DNA of 64,000 nucleotides, from assembly GCA_009667805.1 (NCBI GenBank), contig CM019070.1:60640735-60704734 (forward strand), read 5' to 3'. This document shows positions 32,328 through 46,419 of the stretch, piece by piece. Position numbers and translations under genes: made by a program. How positions within the stretch are numbered: position 1 is the first letter of the stretch; each line of letters starts with the position of its first letter. The stretch is from Leptobrachium leishanense. Lineage: Eukaryota > Chordata > Amphibia > Anura > Megophryidae. The notes under the pieces are model-generated. The model worked only from the letters and a program-made list of their open reading frames with translations, ran no database searches and had not been told where the DNA came from.

Positions 32328-35289
32328 AGTATGTTTATAGCCACAAAAAAAAAGGTTTTTAGAGAATTGTAGTTTCAGCTATCCATCGTCATTGGCAGAA
32401 GCAGTATAAGTGAATAATTTGCTTGGACTATGATTAATCAGATTATGATGATCTGAATATTGCAATTCTAGTCTTTAAATAATGTTCTTCAGACTATTAC
32501 CGATCTTTAGATTACTATTTAACTGAAAATCGAAGCGTACAAAGGAAATCTTTTTACAATATTTTTTTGTCTGCTCTAATACAGAAGTACACAGTATTTA
32601 AAATCATATTTAGAATATTGTGAGATAACCATACTGGTAAACACTGTTCACCTTATTATTTCGGCTTCTGAAAGCACATTAATTACTGTACTCTATCGGC
32701 AATAAACATAAAAAGCGTATAATTTATCACTGTTTATCATGTACTTCAAACAATTAAGATTAAATACAAATCATCTTTGAGGAAAGGAAACAGATGTCTG
32801 AATAGGTGTCAGGATTAGGCTATACTCTATCCCCCAAAACCTGAACCATTAGGAAATAAGCTAGAAATAACCCAACCAGCCCTTACAGTGGGCTTGTAAC
32901 GGAAGATTAGACGAGAGAATATGGGAAGAGTCAAAGCTGTGATCAAGGGATATTCAAATCACAAAATCAAGGAACCAAAAACAAATATAATAGAGAATAC
33001 ACCAAAATGTGTAGTGCTAATATATATTAATATCGCACCACCTTAAATGACATGCAGTGGAGTCCACCAACTGTATCGCAGGACAATGTAATATAACAGT
33101 CCTTCTCTTAGTATATCAAAAATGCCACTTCAGTTCTTCATGTATAATATCTTCAAAACAAAATGTAATACACCATTGCAGAGCATGTATGTAAGTAAAA
33201 ATAATTTCCATTTATACTTGGGGTGCTCAGAATAGAGTTTACTATAAGTAACCGTTCACGTGTACAGCGCCCGCTTTTTAACTCGGGCTGGGCTCCTGTC
33301 ATGGGTTCTTATCGCCCCGTAACATCAATAAAAAAAAAATTCACGTAGTGTGGATCATCGTTCTTTCAGTGAATATGCAGAGACATATATGCCAGAGAAC
33401 TCATGTGATCCAGAGCTCAAGGTCACAGAGGCTCTCCTGCATCAGTGCCTGAGTGAAATTATCAGGGGGGGGGGCGGACACAACCTCCTTTTCTTAAACA
33501 AACCCGGTCTGCCAGACAGTATTAGTCCAAACAGCTTTTTTAAAATTAAATTTATTCAAAATAAAACTGAGTATATCATAGCCTTAATCGTCATAAAACC
33601 GAGAAAGTTGGACAGATGTCTGAAGAAACAGGAATTGGCGATATTTACAGTATATGCAGGAGAGCATAAAATGCGACACCTTTTTTTGTTTTTACCCGTT
33701 TTTCGGGTGTAACTAAACATTTTTGAATGCTCCTGAATCAGACTGTTTCCAGAAGCTATTAATATGCATGGTTAGGATTGCATTTAAGGTTAGGGTTTTT
33801 AATTGGGTTAGATTACTAGTTGTGCTCATTTTAGGTTAACCCTAAATCCAAACCTTAACGCGAACATTCCACTTTCATTTTTGAGTATCCGATTCGGTTT
33901 CTTTTGATGTGAGCTTAAACTGGACTCTTAAAATGGTTATGCAATTCTACCCAATACTTTAGAGCACTTTTAAATCACTTTATACACTAATTTGTCGACT
34001 TATCTCTACACCAAACTCCTGTTAAAAGCGCAGCTTATTACCAGGTGCACGTTACAGGTGATATCCCATGAGGGCATGAGTGTCACTGGTGTTAACGATC
34101 AATATGAAATCGAATGCCTTGGTGAGAAATCTCACTTTGTACTCCAACTCATTCAAGCTATGGGCACTGTCATGTTTCACCCACATGACTTGACAGTCAA
34201 ACATTTCATAGGTCGTGGTATACTCTAGCTGTCAATTATTTAACAACTGGTAATTGTGCTTTCCAAGCTTTAGATTTCTTCAGTGTGATCATGGTGGTAC
34301 AGAGACATTGAAGAGCAACATCGGTGAGCACAGAAGGGTGTGCCTGCTTTGTGAATTGCTCCTACTTTTTAGGTCCAGTCTATACGTTTTGGGGTTTTCA
34401 TGACTTAAGAGAATGAAAATTAAACAATGAAATAAAGAATCAGTCTTAAGAAACAAACATAATGTGTGCACACTTTAAAATATAGGGTGCGCTCGCCTAT
34501 AAAAAAGAGAAATAATGCAAACAAATGACCCATCAAAAGCAAAATGGGAAAATTCGGTTTTTGAAAACCAAATGTTGTGTTTGTGATAACAAACCTTTCA
34601 TGAAAAGAACCCATACGAGAAAAAGATCATACTTCTCTTTGATATTAATAAAAAAGAGTACATTTGTAATTTATATTTGTACACAGTAATTCAGCTGATG
34701 GTTTTTCTTTAGACTTCGATTCCAAACTCCGACACATTTTTCTCTTCCAGAATCAAAAACTCTTCTACGTCTGGTGGACTATCCAAAATTTATATGGAAC
34801 AAATCATTGAATGCCACAAATATTCATTGGCACTGGCCAGATTACATGTAAATGTTGATTTTTCAACTTATTCTGAAAATAAAAAAAAGTGAACTAGGTT
34901 TTGCAGCAAGGGGTCTGATCACACTGCCTCCACAAATTGGTAGTCTATGAAAGGATACCATCTCCTGTCCACGTCAGAATCGGACACAATAAAAATGATG
35001 CTGAGTAACTAAAGATGAGCCAAGTCGGACATTTTCCAAATGTTTACAATTGCTCCTGAAAAATGCTTTCAAAAGTGACTAGATGTGTCCAAGTCAGAAG
35101 TGTCCAAATTGGAGGATTTTATTCATAATTTTTATTCTGACCTTTTTGGATGCGACCAGCGGTGGCATCCTTTCCATAGCAACCCTAACCATATCTGGGT
35201 AGCCATGGAGTGGTGAACCATATGGAGTTGGAATCCATGTCTTGTTGTAGTGGCAATACCATATATCTGGGCAGTAACCGGAAACAACA
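32328..35289. other. intergenic, no gene recognised
   Basis: AT-rich sequence between the FMO genes. It holds a G-run at about 33465-33475 and a weak TTAGGG-like palindrome at 33770-33860. No exon-like segment matching FMO or another known family was seen. Confidence 0.5.
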
Positions 35290-35710
35290 CTTTTCCAGAA
35301 CTTTTAGTCCTATTCTTCTGACTAAAATGCATTTAGTTTTAATCATATTTTAGTTGCGTGAACGGTTTTATTCTTTGCCGACTAAATGTCAAAATTAGAC
35401 AACTAAATCTACAGTAGAATTAAAATATAATGGGTTTAAATCATATTATGCATCGGTCTAAAATTTCTGCATTCATTATATAGACTACTGAATAACATCT
35501 TACCTGAATATAGAAATTTCATAATTTCTCTTACTTGAAATTACCTCTGATTTGTTCTCCTCCCAGTAGTTGCTCCATAACAATTTAGGTCTAGTTTTTA
35601 TTAGTCGACAAATGTCAATGGATTTTCATCATAGTTTTAGTAAAAAATAAATAAAAATTTAGGTCGACCAAGTCTTTGACGAAAATTATTAGTTCGATGG
35701 AATTAACACT
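35290..35710. mobile_element. AT-rich hAT-like MITE remnant
   Basis: Repeated words of the TTTTAGTC/GACTAAA kind occur in inverted orientation near both sides (35310-35420 and 35600-35700). This resembles an AT-rich non-autonomous element common in vertebrates, but the ends are not clear. Confidence 0.4.
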
Positions 35711-36406
35711 GATGGCAAGTACCCATATATTGCAAATCTTATCTCTGGAATATTGATGCTGGCTTGTTTTTACTGTCAAAAAAGTTCTTGAATTAAATTT
35801 ATAAAGCCTTTGTTTTGAATTTAGCTAATATAAAAAAATACTAAAATATTTTGCCTATTAAACCAAGGATAAAACATGAAATGGCCATAGGAAAACTCAG
35901 GTAAAAGTGTAAACAGATCTGATGCACATTTTGAGAAGTATAATATTAAAATGCTCCAGAAACATTAAAAACTCCAAGAAAAGGAAATCATGGAGTGGCG
36001 GATATTCAGCAAGAAGAGAGAAAATCTCAATCATGAACAGTTAAGAAAGTGTGACTATACAAAGTTCCTTTAAACTTATATATGTGAACCTGCTTTCTGT
36101 TTTTTTAAAAAAGGTTTTCACGCCAACAATGTTTGCGCATCCTTATGTGATTCAATTAGGTTATTCCTGGTAGCGTGTAAAGGTTTGAGAAAATTTCCAA
36201 TGCAATTTTCCTAGACTTTGTTTGAAACAATCTGCAGGATTGTGTCTTCTCTTTTCTCTTCATACTGGGACCTACCAACTGAGGAGAAAAAGATGTGATA
36301 GCTGGACACCAATTTCCACGGTGTACTTTTGCACTTTGCACGTGCACTTTTATGGTTTAGAGACTATTTAGTAATCCCCACCACCTTCTTTTGAGAAGTA
36401 CACCAC
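35711..36406. other. intergenic, nothing recognised
   Basis: AT-rich spacer before hAT copy 2. The last eight bases, TACACCAC, are its left target-site flank. Confidence 0.5.
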
Positions 36407-39400
36407 TATTGATGAGCCGAACACCCCTGTGTTCGGTTTGCATTCGAACTCGAACAATTTCAAAAGTTCGGGTTCGAACTCAATGCAAGTCAATGGGACT
36501 CGAACGTTCGATTTTTAGAGTGCCCTCCAAGAGGGCATATATGCAAGATATTTGCCATAAAAGGTGTATGGGGGTCCGGGTAGTGCCCTGGGGGACAGGA
36601 AACAAGGACAAAAAGATTAAAAATAAAGTTTTTAAAGGAACAGTAAGTTTTCCATGAAATAAGGGTTAAGAATAAAACAGAAAAATTCCTTCAAATATAG
36701 TGCCTAGGAGGTCCCCATAACCTGCCCGTGAAGTGGCGGATTTGTAGGATGTATAGAAACATTTAAAAACAAAAAAATGACATTTCAAATGATGGTAAAT
36801 GTTTTTCTTTTAATCTATTCATAAACAACTGCTTGGGGTGGCAGCCTGTGTGAAAAGAGGAGACAATTTAGGACAGGCAGAACAAGTTTAGTGATTTTTT
36901 TTTTTTGCTAAATTATGGTGAAACTTATGCAGGCTTTGGATGAAAGTAACAATAGGTGCTTTAAAATTGGGCCTTTAGTGTCGGCAACAGTGCTGTCACA
37001 CCGTAACCCCTCTGTGGTATTGTGGAAGAGTGCAGGGTTGGACCCTGCGGTCCAATATTAAAATTATATGAATCTGGTAATATAGGCGTCAGTGGCCGTG
37101 CACCCAAATATTGTGCCTTTGGTGGCAGCAAGTGCCTTCACACCGTAACCCCTCTGTGGTATTGTGGAAGAGTGCAGGGGTGGACCCTGTGGTCCAATAT
37201 TAAAATGATATGAATCTGGTATAGGCGTCAGTGGCAGTGCACCCAAATATTTTACCTTTGGTGGCAGCAAGTGCCTTCACACCGTAACCCCTTTGAGATA
37301 TTGTGGAAGAGTGCAGTGGTGGAGGTTTTGGGAATGCAGAAGAGAGGCCGATCTATTCAGTTACGATAGCTGCTGATCCAGGACTGGTTCATTTTTATAA
37401 ATGTCAGCCAGTCTACAGAGTCGGTGGACAGACGCACTCTTTTGTCTGTGACAAAACCTCCAGCGGCACTGAGCGTCATTTCAGAAAGCACGCTAGATGA
37501 AGGGCAACCTAGTAGCTGCATAGCACATTGGCTAAGTGTCGCTTTAAAACGTCCTCAAGTTGTTTCATCCTGTGCTCCCTATGTGCGGGCAGGATGAGCT
37601 CTGCAACTTCACCCTTGTATCGTGGATCAAGAAGGCTTGCCAACCAGTAATGATCCCTCTCCTTGATAGCATGAATCCTTGGGTCCTTTAGCAGGCTTTG
37701 CAGGATAAGGGAGCCCATGTAGTGTAGGTTGGACGTGGCATTAGCTTCCGAGTCTTCCTGGTCAATGAGGATGACCCCATAGTGCACTTCCTCCTCCAAG
37801 CCACATACTAGTCCTTGGGTTTCTGGGCACACAAAACCCTCCGTTGATTAATCCCCACCTTCAATGCCCCCACTACTTAAATATTCCTCCTCCTCATCCT
37901 CCTCCTGTCTGATCTGAGGACCCGCAGGAATGCTGTCTGCGTAAAGACTGGCACCTTGAGAGCTAGGGAAGGCCTCCTCTTCCTCCCGCTGCTCTGCCTC
38001 TAGTGCCACATCTATAATTCCCCGCAGAGTGTGCTCCAGCAGGAACACTAAAGGAATTGTGACACTGATGCATGCACTGTCCCTGCTCACCATCCTCGTT
38101 GCCTCCTCAAATGGTGACAGTACAGTGCATGCATCCTTGATCATCAGCCACTGGGGGGGGAAGTTGACCTGAACCTGTCCTTGTGCCATACTCACACAGG
38201 TACTCATTGATGGCCCTCTGCTGCTTGTGCAGATGCTGCAGCATTGCTAATGTCGAGTTTCACCTGGTGGGCATGTCACAGATCAGACGGTTTGTGGGAA
38301 GATGGAATACTCTTTGAATTTGTTTCAGGCGAACACTTGCTGGGAATGACCGTCTGAAGTGGCTGCAGAATTTTGTGGCCTGGCTGAGAAGCTCTGCCAG
38401 CCCTGGGTACCTGGTTAGGAAACGCTGTACCACCAGATTTAGGACGTGTGCTAGGCATGGTACATGCATCAACTTATCCTGGCGTAGGGCGGAGAGAAGG
38501 TTTCTGCCATTATCACAGACGACCATTCCCAGCTGAAGCTGGTGTGGTGTTAACCATCTCTGCACCTGCCCCTGCAGAGCTGACAGAATTTCTGGCACAG
38601 TGTGGCTCCTGTCCCTAAAACAAACCAGCTCAAGCACAGTATGGCATCTTTTTGCTTGAGCCATTCCATAGCCCCTGCCACTCGTTGGTTTAACTGCCAC
38701 TTCGCCAGAGACAGAGGAGGAGGAAGAGGTGATGAGCAGACAGACCTCATACAAGCAGCTTTCTGGAGGCGTGGTGGATGAACAAGCTCCAGCACAGAGC
38801 CCCGTCCTGGATCCCTGAAATGTAACGGCCCTGTCCATGCTTGCTGGACCATGTGTCTAAAGTCATGTGCACCTTGCTGCTGACTGCCTTTCCCAATGAC
38901 TCCATAACATTGTGTTCCACGTGCTGGTATAGTGCTGGAATGGCCTTCCGTGAAAAGAAATTTGCTTTTTGGAACCTGCCACTGTGGTACAGCACATTCA
39001 CCAAATTCACAGAAGGAAGCGGAGTCCACCAACTGGAAAGGCAGCAGCTGTAATGCGAGTAATTTTGCTAAGCTGGCATTCAGACACTGTGTTTGGGGAT
39101 GGTTGGGACTATATTATTTCTTACGCTGCAGCAGCTGGGGCAACGTAATCTGACTGCGTAAATCTTCAGCTGATGGGATGCTGTCACATTCTGAGGAAGG
39201 ATGTGGTACATCCATTACTGTAGCATCATCCCTGTCAGTGGAGGTTGTAGGCAATGACACAGCAGGACATATAGTGGGGGTAGAGACAGATGAGGAGGAG
39301 GAGGACGACCTATGCAAAGTGTTGTGCCAACGGGATGCGTGGCAGGTGGTTATATGTCGCCCCAAGCACGTGGTACCCACGCGTGGGATGTCTTTCCCAC

Positions 39401-40785
39401 GCTTGATCCTCATCTGACATAGATTACAAATAGCAGCGGTGCGGTCTGCTGCACATTTCTTAAAGAACTTCCAGACAGCAGACTTCCTGTACTTGTGCTT
39501 TGAGACAACAGCGCTCTGCACCTGAGCAGCTGTGACTTCTGATGCCTTGGACTGGCTACGGTTACTCATAGAGGACGTTCTGCCTCGTTTTTGTTGTGCC
39601 GCCTCCTCCTCCTTCTCTTCCCTTGACTCCTCTGTTCGGTCAGGCACCCAGGTGGAGTCAGTGACCTCATCATCACCCCCATCTCCTCATCACTGGAGCC
39701 AACTTAGCAGTATGCTGCAGCTGCTGGGACAACATGAGTGCCAGTTATTTGTGTGTCACTGGCACCCCCTTCCTCTAGGTTGATTATACTCCCTCAACCT
39801 CAGAGTTTGAATCAGAGCACTGTAGTTGCTGTGCATCCTCAAGCAGCATGTCACTGTCATTGTAGTCAAACAATTCAGCTGACTCCTCCGTGTGCGATAG
39901 TAAGGCTATGGCAGGAGTAGCTGTGGACATGGAGGCTGAGTTAGATGTTTTGGCAGCTGAGGTGGACTGTAAACCACTACAAGCCTGGCTGGCAGAGGAC
40001 TCGGATGGCCTGGTTAGCCAATCCTGCAAATCCTCTTTATGTTGCTGCTGCTTAAGACGGCCAGCACCAGTTAGAAAAGACAAGCGTGACCCTGCAGAGG
40101 ATGCACCACATCCACGACGACCAGAGGCACAGCCTCCCGGACACAGAGGCTGTTTGCCCTCTTATCTGTGTCTGGGAGCGTCTGCCTGTCCTTTTTGGTC
40201 TTTCTGACATGGTGAGTAATATATAGATTAAAGATATACAGAGCTCCGATTCAACTCGGTTATAAAAATTGGGAATATGCAGAACTCTGATTCAATGGTC
40301 TTATCTAGATTAAAGATTTCCAGAACTCTGGTATAACTCAGTGAGACACCCTGATAGCTGGCAGCCAGTGACAAGACACACATTACAATTCCCAGATATC
40401 TGCTACAAGTGAGACCCCCCAATAGCTGCTGGCACTGAGAAGACACACTAACAGAACAATCTCCTCTCAAAAAACACGTGCTGGGTCTGCGAGGGACGCC
40501 TTATATAGTGTGTTGCGGGACTTAGCTCTGTGAGCCCATGATTGGGTAAAATTTGCCCAATCAGGACTCTGAGCCATGATTGGCATAGTCTTGCACCTGT
40601 CTTGCACCTGACCTGTGGTCAGGTGCAAGGCTGTAGCCAATTACAAGCTTCAGGCCAGTGGAAAAGTGCATTGTGGTCCATTGTGGGCGAACATGCGGCG
40701 AACACGCGGAAATGTTCGGCGAACAGCCGAACGGGCAATGTTCGAATCGAACACCGAACAGATCGAACCGAACAGCTCATCCCTA
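36407..40785 (-). mobile_element. hAT transposon, copy 2
   Basis: 4,379 bp between a decayed left end (TATTGATGAGC) and the right end GCTCATCCCTA. Flanks TACACCAC (36399-36406) and TATGCCAC (40786-40793) agree at 6 of 8 positions with two transitions, a plausible aged 8-bp duplication. CGAAC/GTTCG arrays occupy both subterminal zones. Compared with copy 1 it lacks about 285 bp near 37535 but retains the catalytic middle. Confidence 0.9.
37380..40210 (-). pseudogene. hAT transposase remnant, copy 2
   Basis: The original start is probably the ATG at 40210. Parts in different frames: Ser/Ala-rich N-terminus (39784-40210, frameshifted), BED-type zinc finger with CNLC ... HITTCH (39114-39647), first catalytic-Asp motif MTLDTWSS (about 38860-38880), VVCDNGRNLLSA and VPCLAHVLNLVV (38260-38838), an acidic stretch (37848-38207) and LLDPRYKG (37509-37832). 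About 95 codons before the C-terminal CPSSS block are deleted. Several frame breaks make it inactive. The BED finger and these motifs place it in the ZBED/Charlie-like part of hAT. Confidence 0.85.
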
Positions 40786-40793
40786 TATGCCAC

Positions 40794-41309
40794 TTTATAG
40801 GAGGACTCTTTATCGGCACATGCACTTTTTAGATAAATTTGCACATGTGATTCATCCATTGCACTTTATTATAGGTCATTTGAACCTTTTTTATGTATGT
40901 AGGAACTAGTTCTTCAACACTGATTTGGTTGATGTGTCTGTTACCTTGCACATAATCTACATTTGTGAATTCACGGAGGAAATTCTTCACGTGATGGTAT
41001 AATGCAGCTTTAGTCTTCATTTGTAGCACGGATCTGTGAAGTTTGATTTATGTCCAGGATTACCACCTGAGCTCAATAGTTATTGATTATATCTATTTAT
41101 TGTGCCACTAGGATCCATTTCCCCCCGCAATTTTACTCCCTGGCATTCTGTTAACATTCAAGTAAACAAGTCATGACTTCATAGTGAAAGTATTTAACTA
41201 TAAAATTTACAGCCAGGTTGCCAAGCATTAGATGCTCAATCTTTGTGGAAGAACTACACTTCCTGCCAAGCTTTAGAAATATTTATATATAAACAGGAAT
41301 AAACCAGTC
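40794..41309. other. intergenic, nothing recognised
   Basis: AT-rich spacer without coding signal. Confidence 0.5.
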
Positions 41310-41545
41310 TTGTCACTGGCAGCCAGACCAAAAAAACCTGAGCGTCAACGTGATGGACGTTGCAAATGCGCTGCGTCTGACGCTGCGTCATGCACACTGA
41401 GCGTACATCGTAGCGGTTTTACGTCGAGGCTTAAATGGCGTCCGTTGCCACCTGCGTGGTGCGTGCGCACTTCGGTGTTGGTCTATATTGATCACAAATC
41501 AATGCTACGAAGGACGTTAAACTGAGGCGACACGCTAGCCTAAAG
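41310..41545. mobile_element. MITE, TCAGACG family, degraded copy
   Basis: Shares AGACCAAAAAAAC, GCGTCAACGTGATGGACGT and GTTGCCACCTGCGTGGTGCG with 13900-14100 and ends in GACACGCTAGCC. The left end is lost. Confidence 0.65.
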
Positions 41546-41743
41546 TGGTAAGGGAATAGAGAGAATACAAAAAGATTATTGATATGTAAAGTTAAAGTTA
41601 AAAGGATTTAAAGAAAAAAATATCTGCACACCACATTCATTAAAAACAATAGTAGAATACTATATCCTTCGGGTAACAGCAGTGTACCTTATTGAGATTG
41701 ATGTATTGGGCGACCGCCAAACTACCCCATTTCCTATACCTAT

Positions 41744-41898
41744 GGTTCCCAACAGGCCAGTATTACCAGATATCCAAAGCACAGCACAGGTGATATGATT
41801 TGCTGCTCAGTGATGGCAGGATTCAGTCTGCATTTCCAAGGTTATCCTTAAAAACCTGCCCTCTTCGTGGTACTGGAGGTCTGCGTTTGGAAACCACT
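41744..41898. mobile_element. hAT-type MITE fragment, CAGTGGTTCCC family
   Basis: Related to the element directly following it (TGATATGATTTGCTGCTCAGTG, GCAGGATTCAGTCTGCATTT) and ends GGAAACCACTG. The left terminus is partial. Confidence 0.6.
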
Positions 41899-41914
41899 GT
41901 CCTGTACAATAGGA

Positions 41915-42423
41915 CAGTGGTTCCCAACCGTGGTCCTCAAGTACCCCTAACAGGTCAGGTTTGCCAGCAGGCATGTACTGGCCATAGGAACTGCCCTTAA
42001 TGGGTGAGGTGAAAACATCCACACCATCTGTAAAACTGAACACGCAGTCTCTCTCTGCCACAGTCTCATATTGGGGCCACTGTGCCTGTGAGACCCGCTG
42101 CACATCCACTTCACCTTAAAATATGGCACGCACTCAACCTCAGTGCCACTGTTTTTCTTTACCCAATCACTCTGCAGCAACTCTGTAGAGCGATTGGTTG
42201 AGCGATCCGGTTGGTTTATATAAGTAAAGTGGGCCGATCTGGATGAAGTCCAGGGCTGATTTCTTGTCCCAGTCCAGCCCTGTTTGCCAGATATCTGAAA
42301 CACAGCCCAAGTGATATGATTTGTTGCTCAGTGATTGCAGGATTCAGTATGCATTTCCCCCACGGTAGTTCCTTAAAACCTGAGCTGTTAGGGGTACTTT
42401 AGGACCGCGGTTGGGAACCACTG
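41915..42423. mobile_element. hAT-type MITE with nested insertion
   Basis: Ends CAGTGGTTCCCAACC and GGTTGGGAACCACTG, flanked by perfect 8-bp duplications CAATAGGA (41907-41914, 42424-42431). 315 bp of its 509 bp are a second element. Confidence 0.88.
41968..42282. mobile_element. nested hAT-type MITE
   Basis: Flanked by perfect 8-bp duplications TTTGCCAG (41960-41967, 42283-42290). Its ends CAGGCATGTACTGG and CCAGTCCAGCCCTG are imperfect inverts (10 of 14). It must be younger than the element it interrupts. Confidence 0.85.
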
Positions 42424-42431
42424 CAATAGGA

Positions 42432-43475
42432 CAAAGATTGTTAAATGGAACCTCTCATGTCATAGCAACAAGGCAATGTAACTATAAAGTTTTGTAACGC
42501 TGTTGTGTAACACCCAGAACCTTTCATGCATTTCCCAATTCATCTCCTGCTGTCTGCTGGTGTTTAGTCATATGGAAGAGACCGTTCAATCCTCCATATT
42601 TGGAAGACACACCAAAACCTAGGTCCTTTCCAGCTATTGATTATGCTCCTGTTGAAAAGAAAATTTTAGAATATGAAATACGATTTTTAGCAGAATGTCA
42701 CCTACTCAATGCTTTGCCTCAGTCTAGTTCTGGGTTTGAAGATTCTCTATTTTTACCCTTACCTGCAGTAGCACATTCACCTGTGCTTCTGGGATTTTTT
42801 GAGACAGGCTATAGTGCCCTCTATGAGGGACTGTGCAGAGAGTGGAGTAAATGAGAGCTGGAGGATACTCAACTCTCCATCCTGAATACAGGTTGACAAT
42901 GTTGTCGGTGCCCGTGGTTAGATTTTCTTAGCAAATTCTACCATTATACCCATGGGGGTAACCCCCTTGTTTGAGTTTTTGAGTAGAATGATACTCCCCT
43001 GAAACCTGTAGGCCCGGTTTTACTGCAATCTTTTCCTTTTAAATGATTTGTCTTTTTCCTTTATGTCACCAATAAATGCATGCAGAATACATCGTATATT
43101 TTAATGTGACTCCCAAGGATATGCTGACTGTTATTGCTACTGTTTTATTGTGCTGTAATGTCATCTAACCAAAGATTACATTTTCTAATGTATGGCTATA
43201 GCTCCATATTATGCTCTTTATTGAAGTTTCTAAAATCTGACATGAACATTTAAAAAATAAAAAAGTGTAAGTTTTCTTTCTTGAAATGTAATTTTTTCCA
43301 GAGTTTTTACACGGAGTCCAAAATATTTTAAATGTTTGCCACAAAGACATGAAATTCTTTAAATGTTTGCAGCAAGCACGGAGTGGGTGATCCACCTGAG
43401 CAGTGATAGCAGACTAGACTGAGTATGATGTCAGTTTCAGTTGTCCTCCTGCTCAGTAAAGCATCCAGACAGCTA
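42432..43475. other. intergenic; one unrecognised short open frame
   Basis: An 84-codon frame at 42600-42854 (+) has no recognisable domain and no splice or codon context to support it. I do not call it a gene. The rest is AT-rich spacer. Confidence 0.4.
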
Positions 43476-45045
<1,570 letters not shown>

Positions 45046-46076
45046 TATAGCAGCCACAAGAATATTACAGTGGATACCACAGGAACAGAGCAAGAGCCAG
45101 GTGCTGAGAGCCAAATAAAAAATGTGCTCTGCACCACAGATGGTCAGCAAATGATTCACTTGTAAGGAGAATGAATGGAAGACGGAATCTCCTAAAAAGG
45201 GACAGACTGAGCATGTGCAAAATGCCCTCAGGCGGGACATTTTTTAAAAGTGTCCAAATATTGACATTAAGTGTTACTACTTTGATTCCTCAGACTGCAT
45301 TCGGTTTGGAAAAGAGAAAATACTGTTTGTATTGTTCAAGTTTTTGGATACCCCGAATAACCAAGATATTCACATTACAGCATCCTATAAAAGTACAGGA
45401 TAAAAATCACACGAGTTGTTATTCAACTTGTGGTTTAACTTTGCATGGCAGCAGAACTGCTAATGTTTGTTTAAATCTCTTGGTTTTGCTCTCAGAGTTC
45501 CCTTTCTACACTAGGTGTCAGTATCTGAAAAACAGGACAATCCACGTGTGGGTTTTTAAACTAAAATGTTGGTATGGATGAAAGGCAATCAATACTCAGT
45601 GCTGAAAATACAAATTTTATTTGGGAATAACAGTAGTCAAAGCAAAGGTTTATAAAAGACAGCCTATTAGTCATGTTAAACAGGGAAAGCATTGTTACCA
45701 TCAGCATTGAGCTTAGTTTTTCATTATTTAGGAGAATCCACCCAAGGGTCATTAGGAGAATACACAAAGGCTTCTCAGTAAACAGGATATCAAGCCAAGC
45801 TTCAGAATACCATTTCCACAATGCTGAAATTAACTGTAGTTTACCCAATTATTTTTTTTTAAGCAGTAAGGGGTTATTGATTTAATGAAAGAGTAATATT
45901 TTGTTATGGTCAAAAACCTATCATATTAGCTGTACAGAAGCAGACTGAGTGGAATTGTTGAATATGTCAAAACTACAAATAAGTTGTTAAAATGGCCAGT
46001 AAAATATATGATTCATGGGAAAAATAGCAAGCGAGCCATGATCTTGTGCTGTAGTGAACACCAGTCAGATTACAAA
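45046..46076. other. spacer downstream of FMO-B, probable 3' UTR side
   Basis: AT-rich sequence between the Tc1 element and the FMO-B stop. It probably includes the FMO-B 3' UTR, but no other gene was recognised. Confidence 0.45.
45616..45621 (-). promoter_or_regulatory. candidate polyadenylation signal of FMO-B
   Basis: AATAAA on the minus strand about 455 nt after the FMO-B stop. Position is plausible for a 3' UTR end, but the hexamer is common in AT-rich DNA and no transcript evidence is available. Confidence 0.3.
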
Positions 46077-46419
46077 TTATGGCCATGCCAAGAAAATGGC
46101 AAGCAGAAGTAGGGGTATAAAAAGGAGTTTGACCACTGTTGGAGGAAAAGAGGATTCCGTGTCAGAATGAACCACACGAAACCTTGAGGCCCGGATGGTC
46201 CTGTCCCACTGGTTTAAGATTGCATCCCTTGCACCGAGCCACTCTCCAGGACCTTTCAGTCGGAATTGGTAGGGGCTACAAGGCCCAAAGAACACTTGCC
46301 ATGCCAGTTTGGGGTCCGTAAGGAAGAGATATAGTAGGTTGGGCTTAGAGCCGATGAAAGAACACAGTTCATCCATGTAGGAGACATAATCTGTGGATAA
46401 GGTCTCACTCCGGCCAAAC
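46077..46419 (-). CDS. FMO-B coding exon 9 (last)
   Basis: 343 nt, residues 424-537 and the TAA stop. Encodes [46 protein letters not shown] and a leucine-rich C-terminal membrane anchor. The acceptor is CTCCTAG at 46420-46421. Confidence 0.94.

Noticed and set aside
33770..33860. Telomere-like TTAGGG/CCCTAA palindrome
   Set aside because: Only one or two imperfect units on each side; not an array.
42600..42854. 84-codon open frame as a gene
   Set aside because: No recognised domain, no homologue I can name, no splice context, and intergenic repeat-rich surroundings.
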